The translations under genes were made by a program, and so were the position numbers. From contig JPGV01000020.1 in NCBI GenBank assembly GCA_000724175.1, positions 90,530-154,529 on the forward strand: a stretch of 64,000 bases of DNA, given 5' to 3'. Numbering within the stretch: the first letter of the stretch is position 1; each line of letters begins with the position of its first letter. Below are positions 33,621 to 41,916 of this stretch, one piece after another. A model generated the notes under the pieces. That model was not told the DNA's origin and ran no database searches. It saw only the letters and a list, made by a program, of their open reading frames with translations. This stretch comes from [Candidatus Thermochlorobacteriaceae] bacterium GBChlB (GTDB lineage: Bacteria > Bacteroidota > Chlorobiia > Chlorobiales > Thermochlorobacteraceae).

Positions 33621-35246
33621 TTAAAAAATCTTCACCACATTGCCGCCTGATTGTCGCGCGTGGTCTAAGGCTCTTTCAGCTTGCTCGAGCAGGAGTTCCA
33701 CATCGGGCTTATCTGGTTTCAGCCGTGCAATACCGACGCTGACGGTGGCAATGATGGTTTTGTATTCGTCGTCCGTCTCAAACGGCGAGTTTAAGATTTG
33801 CTCGCGGATTTTGTCCGCCCAAAACCGCGCGTTGAGTTCCGAGATGCCGCTCAAACAAACGGCGAATTTTAGGTTATCCAGTCGGGCGAGTAAGTCGTAA
33901 TTGCGCGTATTAGCTTCGATGAGCCTCGCCGTTGAGCGCATCAATTGCGTGAGCGATGCTTGTCCGTAGCGGCTTTTGAGTCCGTCCGTGTCGTCGAAGG
34001 CGATGAGCATCAGCACAAGGTCGTGTCCGAGCCGCGTTGCGCGATTGATGTCGGCACGAAGCCGCGAAAAAAATGTGCGCACAGAGAGCGTGTTGGTTTC
34101 CTCATCGAGCGGTGTTACAGTTCTGACGCGCTCGTCCAGAAGCATCACTTGCATCGAGAATGTCAGCGCCTCAGCGAAAAAACGCACGCGCGCGAAGGTT
34201 TCGGACGTGAAAAAACTTTTTTGTCCGCTTTCCAGCACCAGCGCTCCTGCAGTAAGGTCGCCTAACCTAATCGGCAGAATCAGCATCGAGCCGTTTTTTT
34301 CAATGGCAGGTTCGCCCGAAAAAAAGCGTGGCGTTTCGCCGAGTTGAGCAAGGTCGTCAATTGCGCCGTGTTCGCCGTGCAAAATGCACAGCCCGACCGC
34401 CGAGCGTTCTAAGTCGATTTTTGCCCCTTCGGAAATGTATCCTTGTGCCGACCTGACCTTGCGAACGGTCATTTCGGACTTCGAGTTGAGCAACAAAAGC
34501 GCCAGATGGTCAACGTCAACGGCTTCGGTGAGCGACTCGCACAAGCAGGTTAAAATGGTCTCCAAGTTTGTCGTCGCGTGAAGCGTGTGCATAAACGCCT
34601 GCGCTGGTTCGGCAAACCGCATGGACTCGAGATAGGCTGATTTCAGGGCATAGTTGTCGATGAGCGTCGAGCAAATTTTTCCGAATCGGTTGAGCAGCTT
34701 TACGTCGTCGTGTCCGAATGCGCCTTTTTCGATGCTGTCGGCGAAGAGCACCGCATAGATTTGGTCGCGGTGAAATACAGGCACGCCCATAAACGCTTTG
34801 ATGGCATTGGGCGCGAGGTAGTATCGAATAATTTTAGGTTCGTCTGCTGCGCTGATTTCCGTGTAGAGCTGTGCGTTTCGCGCCAAAAAAATTTGTGTAA
34901 CGGCGTCGCTGCCGAAGGCAAGCCATTTATCGGTGGTGAAATCGGCGGCATCGGTTTGATGCGAGGCGATGTAAAACTTTTTTTTCGCCTGACTTACCCA
35001 ACAAAAGGCAACGGTGCGGGCTTGAACAGTTTCCTTGACAGTGGCCAGCAAGTCGGTAATAATTGCGCCGAGTTCTTCTTCAATGCTGCCTTGCGATTCG
35101 GCACTGACAGACGGCGTCGGGTCGGCGAATGTCTCCAGCTCGATTTTAACGGTCTTGGGCGCGGCCTCTGGCCTGTATTTGCGGACATTGATAACGCCTT
35201 CAAAGTCGTCGGACGTTTGCTTGAAAAAACCTTGCGTTTCCAACAC
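33621..35246 (-). CDS. GAF-domain protein with a degenerate GGDEF domain
   Basis: A 541-aa cytoplasmic sensor-like protein. Two GAF-type domains are inferred at about 60-200 (ends FGKICSTLIDNYAL) and 220-370 (with LPIRLGDLTAGALVLESGQ). From about 380 there is a GGDEF-type fold: TLSVRTFFSRLRADINRATR, LARLDNLKFAVCLSGIS, and ATVSVGIARLKPDKPDVELL with ALDHARQSGGN at the end. The active-site GGDEF is replaced by LDNLK, so it is unlikely to make c-di-GMP and may instead be a pseudo-enzyme or regulator. It heads the operon with the vertex proteins and rpoD and has a consensus promoter upstream. Confidence 0.8.
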   Translation of the reverse strand: MLETQGFFKQTSDDFEGVINVRKYRPEAAPKTVKIELETFADPTPSVSAESQGSIEEELGAIITDLLATVKETVQARTVAFCWVSQAKKKFYIASHQTDAADFTTDKWLAFGSDAVTQIFLARNAQLYTEISAADEPKIIRYYLAPNAIKAFMGVPVFHRDQIYAVLFADSIEKGAFGHDDVKLLNRFGKICSTLIDNYALKSAYLESMRFAEPAQAFMHTLHATTNLETILTCLCESLTEAVDVDHLALLLLNSKSEMTVRKVRSAQGYISEGAKIDLERSAVGLCILHGEHGAIDDLAQLGETPRFFSGEPAIEKNGSMLILPIRLGDLTAGALVLESGQKSFFTSETFARVRFFAEALTFSMQVMLLDERVRTVTPLDEETNTLSVRTFFSRLRADINRATRLGHDLVLMLIAFDDTDGLKSRYGQASLTQLMRSTARLIEANTRNYDLLARLDNLKFAVCLSGISELNARFWADKIREQILNSPFETDDEYKTIIATVSVGIARLKPDKPDVELLLEQAERALDHARQSGGNVVKIF

Positions 35247-35296
35247 CCTACCGCTTAATTTGGATTAACTTTTTTGGCGTGATTTTTCGTGAACGG

Positions 35297-35327
35297 CAAA
35301 TATACAGAAATTCTCGGTGCAGACAAA
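35297..35327 (-). promoter_or_regulatory. Promoter of the GGDEF-like - EutN - EutN - rpoD operon
   Basis: On the minus strand: TTTG (35327-35324), 19 bp, TATATTTG (35304-35297). This is the Bacteroidota consensus TTTG-N19-TAnnTTTG at exact spacing, 50 bp before the first gene's start codon. Confidence 0.8.
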
Positions 35328-35363
35328 CGGCTATCTCGACCATGAGACCTCGCTAAAAAGTGC

Positions 35364-35394
35364 TTGTATATCGATGGCGCTTATCCTAAATTTA
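35364..35394 (+). promoter_or_regulatory. Probable promoter of the 284-aa gene
   Basis: TTG (35364-35366), 20 bp, TAAATTTA (35387-35394), one mismatch from TAnnTTTG. It lies about 147 bp before the ATG at 35541, so the leader is long. Divergent from the rpoD-operon promoter by about 37 bp. Confidence 0.45.
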
Positions 35395-35540
35395 CGCCAG
35401 AGGTTACAGCAGTATGTATCGGCTCTCCCCAGCCGAGTTTTGTGCAAGGAGTTGCAGCACAGAAGCATAAAAAATGAGTTCCAGTTTTACATCGGTTCTT
35501 TCAGAGCAACTTCTAAACTGCAAAAAAGGAGAACAACACT

Positions 35541-36395
35541 ATGGCTGTCAACGCAACCGGAGCAGACGCAATCCGCGCCCTGCCCACCGCATTTGTCTAT
35601 CACTTCACGCTTCCGCATACGATAGAGTTTCTGCCCGAAGTGTCTGAGTCGCTCGGCATGAAGGTCGAGCTCAAAAACACTGGCAAAAACGGTCTTGACC
35701 ATTTCTTCGACTATGTCAAAGGCGATTTGAAATACGAACACATTGACGACGACAAGCACCGCCGAATGAACGACTGGCTAACGGCGTGGGTCGTTCTCAA
35801 CACGGCTTGGCCTTATGTGCCTGTTTTGGGCTTGATTAAGGCATACAAAATCGGCGTGGAAACCGCTAAGGCATATTCGAAAGACGAGTCGAACCAGATG
35901 TTGGGCGGCATTTTATCGCTCTTGCTGACCGCGCCGTTCAATGTGATTATCGGCTTCTACGAGGCGGCGAATTTCACATCGGCGCGCCTGCGCGTTCAAG
36001 GCATCGATAAAGCGTTTTTGGAAGCGACTGAAAAACTGCCAGAGGTCGTTGGCGCTGGCTTTGACGCGGACGTGAAATCGCAACCGAAAAACGAACTTGC
36101 CGATATTGTCGCACGCACAGCAGCGATGTTCTCGCTCGTGCCGTTTATGCCGCTTTTGGGAACTTACAAAGTTACCGAAACCATTGGCGACCTGACGCAC
36201 AAAGACCGCGTGGTTCAATTTACCACGATGCTGTTCGGCGCACCTATTTTGGCGACCATTGGTCTGCCGGTCTTCGCACTCTCGCAAGCCGCAAAAGTGG
36301 CGAACACAATAGTGAGCGACTCGAACTTGAACGGCTGGGTATCGAAATTCTTTGGAGATACCTCGAAGGCATTGAGCGCTGCATCAGGCAAGTAA
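35541..36395 (+). CDS. Conserved-looking hydrophobic protein of unknown function
   Basis: A 284-aa protein with an AAAGGAG ribosome-binding site 10 bases before the ATG. It has no signal peptide. Several amphipathic or hydrophobic stretches alternate with charged ones (about 85-106 TAWVVLNTAWPYVPVLGLIK, 125-145 LGGILSLLLTAPFNVIIGFY, 195-215, 232-250 LFGAPILATIGLPVFALSQA). The first and second halves each contain a FxxxPxLGxxK-like pattern (VPVLGLIKAYKIG and MPLLGTYKVTETIG), hinting at an internal duplication. I do not recognise the family. It has its own promoter and terminator, and a short Ala/Ser C-terminus. Confidence 0.75.
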   Translation: MAVNATGADAIRALPTAFVYHFTLPHTIEFLPEVSESLGMKVELKNTGKNGLDHFFDYVKGDLKYEHIDDDKHRRMNDWLTAWVVLNTAWPYVPVLGLIKAYKIGVETAKAYSKDESNQMLGGILSLLLTAPFNVIIGFYEAANFTSARLRVQGIDKAFLEATEKLPEVVGAGFDADVKSQPKNELADIVARTAAMFSLVPFMPLLGTYKVTETIGDLTHKDRVVQFTTMLFGAPILATIGLPVFALSQAAKVANTIVSDSNLNGWVSKFFGDTSKALSAASGK

Positions 36396-36451
36396 TTCCG
36401 CAGTTGCAGTTTAACTGCGTATAGACGAACAATCGCGTTAAGCGCTTGTCC

Positions 36452-36479
36452 AAAAGTCCCGCAAGTCGGGACTTTTTTG
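36452..36479. terminator. Bidirectional rho-independent terminator
   Basis: AAAAGTCCCG / CGGGACTTTT with a five-base loop (CAAGT) and T/A tracts on both sides. It lies between the 284-aa gene (plus) and the small membrane protein gene (minus). Confidence 0.85.
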
Positions 36480-36547
36480 TCGCCTATCCTGCGCATGCCA
36501 ATACTGACAAGGGTTTTCAGGCAGTGCGTTTGAGATGCGCAGGATGT

Positions 36548-36862
36548 TCATTTCAGCGTCAGCACGAACCACGAAAAGAGAATTTCGCCGACGACGAATC
36601 CGACCAGCATTTTTTCCGAGAACGGAATGCCCTTGCGAATCACGAGTTGATAGGTAAAGTTCGCCGCAATGAGCAAGCCCGATGTAAACACGCACAGTGT
36701 AATTTTTGAACTTTCGCCTGTGGTGGGCAACGGTGCGTCAAAGCCGCTCGTCGCGTTCCAGAGCGCCACCATTGCTGCCGCGAAATTAAACGCCGACGAC
36801 GCCAGCAAAAGATACGTCAGTGCCAACAGCCGTTTTGTTGCAGAAGCGTCGTTGTTCATCAT
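36548..36862 (-). CDS. Small membrane protein of unknown function
   Basis: A 104-aa protein with three hydrophobic segments (about 13-36 LALTYLLLASSAFNFAAAMV, 53-71, and 83-102 MLVGFVVGEILFSWFVLTLK). It starts 2 bp after the valS stop, with two consecutive ATG codons, so translation is probably coupled to valS. I do not recognise the family; no catalytic motif is seen. Confidence 0.7.
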   Translation of the reverse strand: MMNNDASATKRLLALTYLLLASSAFNFAAAMVALWNATSGFDAPLPTTGESSKITLCVFTSGLLIAANFTYQLVIRKGIPFSEKMLVGFVVGEILFSWFVLTLK

Positions 36863-36864
36863 CG

Positions 36865-39618
36865 TCAGGAGGCGAGACTCGCCAAATTTTCTTTAAACTT
36901 TTGCAGGTTCAATTTCGCGGTTGAGAGTTTTTCCTTCTCTGCATCAATAACCTCTTTCGGGGCGCGCGCCACAAAGCCTTCGTTGGTCAGTTTCGCTTCA
37001 ATCTGCTTTGCGTAAGATTCCGTTTTCTCGATTTCCTTCGCCAAACGCGCTTTTTCTTTGTCAAGGTCGATTAAGCCTTCTAAGAGAATGAATATCTCGT
37101 TGCCATCGACGAGTGTGCTTGCTGCTGCCTTTGGCTTTTCCATAGAGAGCGCCGCGGTTACTTTTACGCGAGCGAGTTTTTCAATGAGCGCAGCGTTTTT
37201 CGACATCATCTCGAGCGACGACCCAGACGCTGCACGAATGCTCACATCGGCAATCGGCGCTGGCGGCACGCCCAATACGCTGCGCGTGCTTCGAATGCTC
37301 GTAATCACCTTTTGCAAAAACTCGAACTCCGCCTCGATTTCCTTGTCAATCCAAGCGTCTACGGCGGGCGGCATGTTCGACACCGAAATACTTTCGCCGT
37401 TACGGCGCAGCGCAATGTTCTGCCAAATTTCCTCTGTGATGAACGGCATTATCGGGTGCAAAGCTCTCATCGCACAGTCGAATGCAAAAATCGCGCGCGC
37501 GACCATCGCCTGCTTTTCATCGAGCGATGTTGCGGTTTGCAGCTTGACTTTCAAGAGTTCAATAAACCAGTCGCAGTAGTCGCCCCAAATAAAGTCGTAA
37601 ATCAGTTTCGTTAAATCGTTGACGCGGAACTCTCGGACTGCGTCGTGATAATTTTTCAGCGTTGAGTGCAAGCGCGAAAAGAGCCACCGTTCCGATACAT
37701 CTAAGTTGCTGGGCGAGAGGCGAGAGGCAATTGCCGCGTATGTTTTTTCAAACAGTTCAAGGCTCGCGAATGCGTCGTTGCGGTTCATCAACAGGAATCG
37801 AGCGGCGTTCCAGATTTTGGTCGCGAAGTTACGCCCTTGCTCGACTTGTGGCATGTCTTTGGTCTTTTCGTTGACCTCGATGCGTACATCTTGACCAAGC
37901 GGCGCGAGATACATCACAGTGAAGCGCAGCGCGTCGGTGCCATATTTATCCATCACCAAAAGCGGGTCGGGCGAATTGCCCAACGATTTGGAGAGCTTAC
38001 GCCCGTGTTGGTCTCGAATAATGCTTGTGAAATAGACGTTCTTGAACGGCACATCACCTTTGAAGCGCATACCCGACATAATCATTCGCGCTACCCAAAA
38101 GAAAATAATGTCGGGTCCGGTAACGAGCAGCGTTGTGGGATAGAACGCTTTGAAGTCGTCGTTGTCGTCGCCGATGTTTTTCCAGCCAAGCGTGGTTTGT
38201 TGCCAGAGCCACGACGAGAACCATGTGTCCAAGACGTCGTCGTCTTGCCGAAGATTTTTTTTGCCCGATAGTTTTTCTGCCTCCTCGAGCGTTGCGGCGA
38301 CGGTGATGTTGCCATCTTCGTCGTAGAACGCGGGAATGCGATGTCCCCACCAAAGCTGGCGCGAGATGCACCAATCTTGAATGTTCGTCATCCAATGTCG
38401 ATAGGTATTCGTCCAACGTGGCGGATAAAATTTAATGCGTCCGTCCTCGACCGCGTCCAGCGCGGGCTTGGCAAGTTCTTGCATTTTCACAAACCACTGT
38501 TCGGAAAGATATGGCTCGATGACGACGTCGGCGCGTTCCGAATAGCCAACATTGTGTTCGTAATCCTCGATGTTGATGAGCACATCGCTCGCTTTTAGGT
38601 CGTCGATAATTTTCTTTCGCGCCTCGAATCTGTCCATGCCCGAATACGGCTCGAAGCCGTCGGCAATTTTGCCGTATTTATCGAGCGCAACGATGACGGG
38701 CAACTTGTGCCGCAAGCCGACTTGATAGTCGTTTGGGTCGTGCGCCGGCGTAATTTTGAGCGCGCCCGTGCCGAACTCGATTTCAACATACTCATCGGCA
38801 ATGACCGGAATCTCACGCTTGGTAAGCGGCTCCACGACGAATTTGCCGACGAACACTTTGTAACGCTCGTCTTTGGGATTGACCGCCACAGCAACATCTC
38901 CCAGCATTGTTTCAGGGCGCACGGTCGCCACAGGAACAAAGTCATTTGGATCTTCTTTGAGGCGATATTTGACGAAGACAAGCGGGTCGCGCTGTGTTTT
39001 CATCGTTACTTCTTCATCCGAGAGTGCAGTCTGCGAGGCGGGACACCAATTGATGATGCGCTTGCCTTTGTAAATCAAGCCGTCGCGGTAGAGTTGCACA
39101 AACACATTGATAACGGCTTGCGACGCCGCGTCGTCCATCGTGAAGATATTTCTGCGCCAATCTGCCGAATCGCCCAGCCGACGAAGTTGCTTGAGAATCA
39201 AACTGCCGTATTGCTCGCGCCACTGCCAAACGCGCTCTAAGAATTTCTCGCGCCCTAAATCGTAGCGCGACAGTTTTTCTTTGCGGAGTTGTTTTTCAAC
39301 GACGGTTTGCGTTGCAATGCCAGCATGGTCGGTGCCGGGCAGCCACAGCGATTCATACCCGCTCATTCGGTGATAGCGAATGAAAATATCTTGAATTGTG
39401 TGGTTCAAGACGTGTCCGATGGTCAAACTGCCAGTTACGTTCGGCGGCGGCATCAGCACGGTAAACGGTTTTTTTCCGTCTTTCAACACGCGCGCGCTGT
39501 CAGCGTTGTAAATGCCGAAGCGTTCCCAGTGCTCGATGCTCCAACGCGCTTCAACGTCCTGCGGATTGTAAGTTTTATCAAGGTTGGTTTGTTGCAGAGT
39601 TAAATTTTCGTCGTTCAT
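36865..39618 (-). CDS. valS: Valyl-tRNA synthetase
   Basis: Class I aminoacyl-tRNA synthetase charging tRNA-Val. HIGH-type motif PPPNVTGSLTIGHVLNHT, editing (CP1) domain with ATVRPETMLGDVAVAVNPKD and GTGALKITPAHDPNDY, KMSKS motif as RKLSKSLGNSPDP, and the C-terminal coiled-coil tRNA arm (about 840-917, DLDKEKARLAKEIEKTESYA). The 917 aa are full length. It begins 3 bp after the coiled-coil gene and is followed by a small membrane protein. Confidence 0.97.
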   Translation of the reverse strand: MNDENLTLQQTNLDKTYNPQDVEARWSIEHWERFGIYNADSARVLKDGKKPFTVLMPPPNVTGSLTIGHVLNHTIQDIFIRYHRMSGYESLWLPGTDHAGIATQTVVEKQLRKEKLSRYDLGREKFLERVWQWREQYGSLILKQLRRLGDSADWRRNIFTMDDAASQAVINVFVQLYRDGLIYKGKRIINWCPASQTALSDEEVTMKTQRDPLVFVKYRLKEDPNDFVPVATVRPETMLGDVAVAVNPKDERYKVFVGKFVVEPLTKREIPVIADEYVEIEFGTGALKITPAHDPNDYQVGLRHKLPVIVALDKYGKIADGFEPYSGMDRFEARKKIIDDLKASDVLINIEDYEHNVGYSERADVVIEPYLSEQWFVKMQELAKPALDAVEDGRIKFYPPRWTNTYRHWMTNIQDWCISRQLWWGHRIPAFYDEDGNITVAATLEEAEKLSGKKNLRQDDDVLDTWFSSWLWQQTTLGWKNIGDDNDDFKAFYPTTLLVTGPDIIFFWVARMIMSGMRFKGDVPFKNVYFTSIIRDQHGRKLSKSLGNSPDPLLVMDKYGTDALRFTVMYLAPLGQDVRIEVNEKTKDMPQVEQGRNFATKIWNAARFLLMNRNDAFASLELFEKTYAAIASRLSPSNLDVSERWLFSRLHSTLKNYHDAVREFRVNDLTKLIYDFIWGDYCDWFIELLKVKLQTATSLDEKQAMVARAIFAFDCAMRALHPIMPFITEEIWQNIALRRNGESISVSNMPPAVDAWIDKEIEAEFEFLQKVITSIRSTRSVLGVPPAPIADVSIRAASGSSLEMMSKNAALIEKLARVKVTAALSMEKPKAAASTLVDGNEIFILLEGLIDLDKEKARLAKEIEKTESYAKQIEAKLTNEGFVARAPKEVIDAEKEKLSTAKLNLQKFKENLASLAS

Positions 39619-39621
39619 ATT

Positions 39622-40041
39622 TCAGCTCTTTGTTTCTAAGTTTGAAACGCGCTTCTTCAAATCGCGAATGTCGCCGCCGAAGACTTCAATCAGTTTGGTG
39701 ATTTCTTCGTCGTGTCGCTCGGTGGTTTGACGGAGCAACCTAATCTCCCGCGTGTTTTCTTGGACATGCGCATTGAGCGATTTCATTTCTTCACTGTTTG
39801 CGACAACGACCACTTCAACATTCGCCATTCGCCTGTCAAGCCCAAGCACAGCAACCTCAACATTCGCCATCCGCTTATCAAGCCCAAGCACGGCAGTCTC
39901 GACATTTGCCATCCGAGCACCCAACAGTTTTATCTCGTCTTTGACGCCGCGCATTTCAGCTTTCAAATCCCGAATGTCTTTGCCGTTATCTTGAAGCGTG
40001 ATTAGAATAGCCTCGAGCAGTTTGTTTGTTTCATCGTTCAT
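39622..40041 (-). CDS. Coiled-coil protein with 14-residue repeats
   Basis: A 139-aa, nearly all-helical protein. The centre has three copies of a 14-residue unit (RMANVETAVLGLDK, RMANVEVAVLGLDR, RMANVEVVV...), encoded by 42-bp near-identical DNA repeats on the plus strand around 39826-39920. Flanks are heptad-like (DIRDLKAEMRGVKDEIKLLG; NTREIRLLRQTTERHDEEI). Such proteins usually form trimeric or dimeric coiled coils; the 42-bp units could expand or contract by slippage. It lies between gapN (15 bp) and valS (3 bp). No named family. Confidence 0.72.
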   Translation of the reverse strand: MNDETNKLLEAILITLQDNGKDIRDLKAEMRGVKDEIKLLGARMANVETAVLGLDKRMANVEVAVLGLDRRMANVEVVVVANSEEMKSLNAHVQENTREIRLLRQTTERHDEEITKLIEVFGGDIRDLKKRVSNLETKS

Positions 40042-40056
40042 TGAAGTCCCTGTTGT

Positions 40057-41706
40057 TCAAAGAATGAAATCTGTCGAAAGAAAACTCGATTTGTGCGATT
40101 TTACAATATCGGTCAAGAGCATTTTATTTTGCTCCGAGCCTTTGGCTGCAACCATGGTGCGGATTGAGAACGCTCGAAGCGCGTCGCTGACAGAGAGCGT
40201 TCCTTCCGCGGAGTCTTTGCGCCCAGCAAACGGGAACACATCAGGACCGCGCTGACACTGCGAATTGATATTTACACGGCAGACTTGATTGACCAACGCA
40301 TCCACATAATGCGCGACCATCTCGGCATTAGCACTGAAAATGCTGACCTGTTGCCCGTAGTTCGATTGCGCGATATACTCAATCGGCGCGTCGAGATGTT
40401 CAAATGGCACAATCGGCACAATGGGACAAAACTGTTCTTCGTTGTAGAGCCGCATTGAAGGCGTTACGGGATAGACCACGGCGGGCTGCACCAATGAATG
40501 ATACGACACACCGCCGTTTTCATTGACCACTTTTGCGCCGTGAGCCACGGCGTCTGCCAAAATTTCCGCAATGTATTTTGGCTTGCTCGGTTCAGCGAGC
40601 GGCGTAATGTTCACCCCAGCGTCCCATGGCATTCCACATTTCAATGCATTCACGGCGTTTGAAAATTTTTCGACGAAGGCGTCGGCGATGCTGTTGTGAA
40701 CGAACAAGATTTTCAGCGCCGTGCATCGCTGCCCGTTGAACGACAGCGTTCCCAAGAGACATTCTTTGATAGCGAGGTCAAGGTCGGCATCGGGCAAGAC
40801 GACAGCGGGATTTTTCGCGTCAAGTCCTAAAACGCCGCGCAAGCGGTGCAGACGCGGATGTTGCTTTTTCAAAATGCCCGCCACGCGGCTCGACCCGATG
40901 AACGCCAACACGTCGATTTTTCCCGACTCCATAAGCGGCGGCACGACTTTTTGTCCCGCGCCGTAAATCGTATTCACAACGCCCGGCGGGAAAGATTCTT
41001 TGAACGCATCGAGCAAATACTTAAAGAGCAGCACGCCCAATTTCGGCGGCTTGAAAATCACCGTGTTGCCCATAGTGAGCGCAGGAATCAGCGTTGTGAA
41101 TGTTTCGTTGAGCGGATAGTTGAACGGACCCATACAGAGCGCAACGCCGAGCGGCGAGCGGCGAATTTGCGCAACGATGCCTTGCTCGATGTCGAAGCGC
41201 GACGATTTCCGGTCGAGGTCTTTGAGCGCGTCAATTGTGTCGTTCATATACTCAATCGTGCGGTCGAACTCTTTTTCCGAATCAAGCAGCGTTTTGCCGA
41301 TTTCCCACATTAAGGTTTTAACGACGTTCGCGCGTTGTGCTTTCATTCGTCCAATGAAATCGGCGACGTGGGCGATGCGTTCTTGGACAGGCATAATCGC
41401 CCACTTGCCACGCCCATTGTCGTAGGCTCTGACGGCGGCGTCGAGCGCCAGCAGCGACTCTTTTTCGGTCATCGACGGATGGCTGCCCAGATACATCGGG
41501 TCAATTCCGTTAGCCGTCTTGACATACACAGGCGAATACATTTTTTCCATCTCGCCCGTCCACTGATGAATGTTTCCATCAATGAGATATTCCGTTTGGT
41601 GAATCGGCGTAATGCGATGCGCGTCGGGAATCTGTGAAAGGTCTGGAAAGAGCATCTCGAATTGTTTGGCGGCGGTCATAGCTGAAACAGTTTTTGGTTT
41701 GGTCAT
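40057..41706 (-). CDS. gapN: NADP-dependent glyceraldehyde-3-phosphate dehydrogenase (GapN-like aldehyde dehydrogenase)
   Basis: Aldehyde dehydrogenase superfamily member closest in features to non-phosphorylating, NADP-using GAPDH. Nucleotide and substrate blocks: CMGPFNYPLNETFTTLIPAL, GNTVIFKPPKLG, DVLAFIGSSRVAG, catalytic Cys in FNGQRCTALKILF (about residue 328), and YNEEQFCPIVPIVPFE. The position usually holding the general-base Glu (LxLExKNP) reads GLDAKNP, an Asp here. The frame begins at a TTG at 41751; the ATG at 41706 (MTKPKT) is more plausible. It probably opens the coiled coil - valS operon (15-bp gap). It is not obviously linked to the microcompartment: no encapsulation tail is seen. 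Confidence 0.82.
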   Translation of the reverse strand: MTKPKTVSAMTAAKQFEMLFPDLSQIPDAHRITPIHQTEYLIDGNIHQWTGEMEKMYSPVYVKTANGIDPMYLGSHPSMTEKESLLALDAAVRAYDNGRGKWAIMPVQERIAHVADFIGRMKAQRANVVKTLMWEIGKTLLDSEKEFDRTIEYMNDTIDALKDLDRKSSRFDIEQGIVAQIRRSPLGVALCMGPFNYPLNETFTTLIPALTMGNTVIFKPPKLGVLLFKYLLDAFKESFPPGVVNTIYGAGQKVVPPLMESGKIDVLAFIGSSRVAGILKKQHPRLHRLRGVLGLDAKNPAVVLPDADLDLAIKECLLGTLSFNGQRCTALKILFVHNSIADAFVEKFSNAVNALKCGMPWDAGVNITPLAEPSKPKYIAEILADAVAHGAKVVNENGGVSYHSLVQPAVVYPVTPSMRLYNEEQFCPIVPIVPFEHLDAPIEYIAQSNYGQQVSIFSANAEMVAHYVDALVNQVCRVNINSQCQRGPDVFPFAGRKDSAEGTLSVSDALRAFSIRTMVAAKGSEQNKMLLTDIVKSHKSSFLSTDFIL

Positions 41707-41916
41707 ACAAAATAAAGAAGCCGCCGCGAAATGCAGTGGCTTGATATGCAATTATGTTTCACCTACTTTCTCTTTGATGCGGCAACTGTCGCCGCTCGTT
41801 TCATCCGCAGCGCGTTGAACAGCCGCCAACACTTATGCTCAGAAGCATGCCTCGAGTCAATCTGTTATTTTTTATTTTAAGCCAACGCAATTTGTTTAAC
41901 CATTCTGCAAAAAAAT

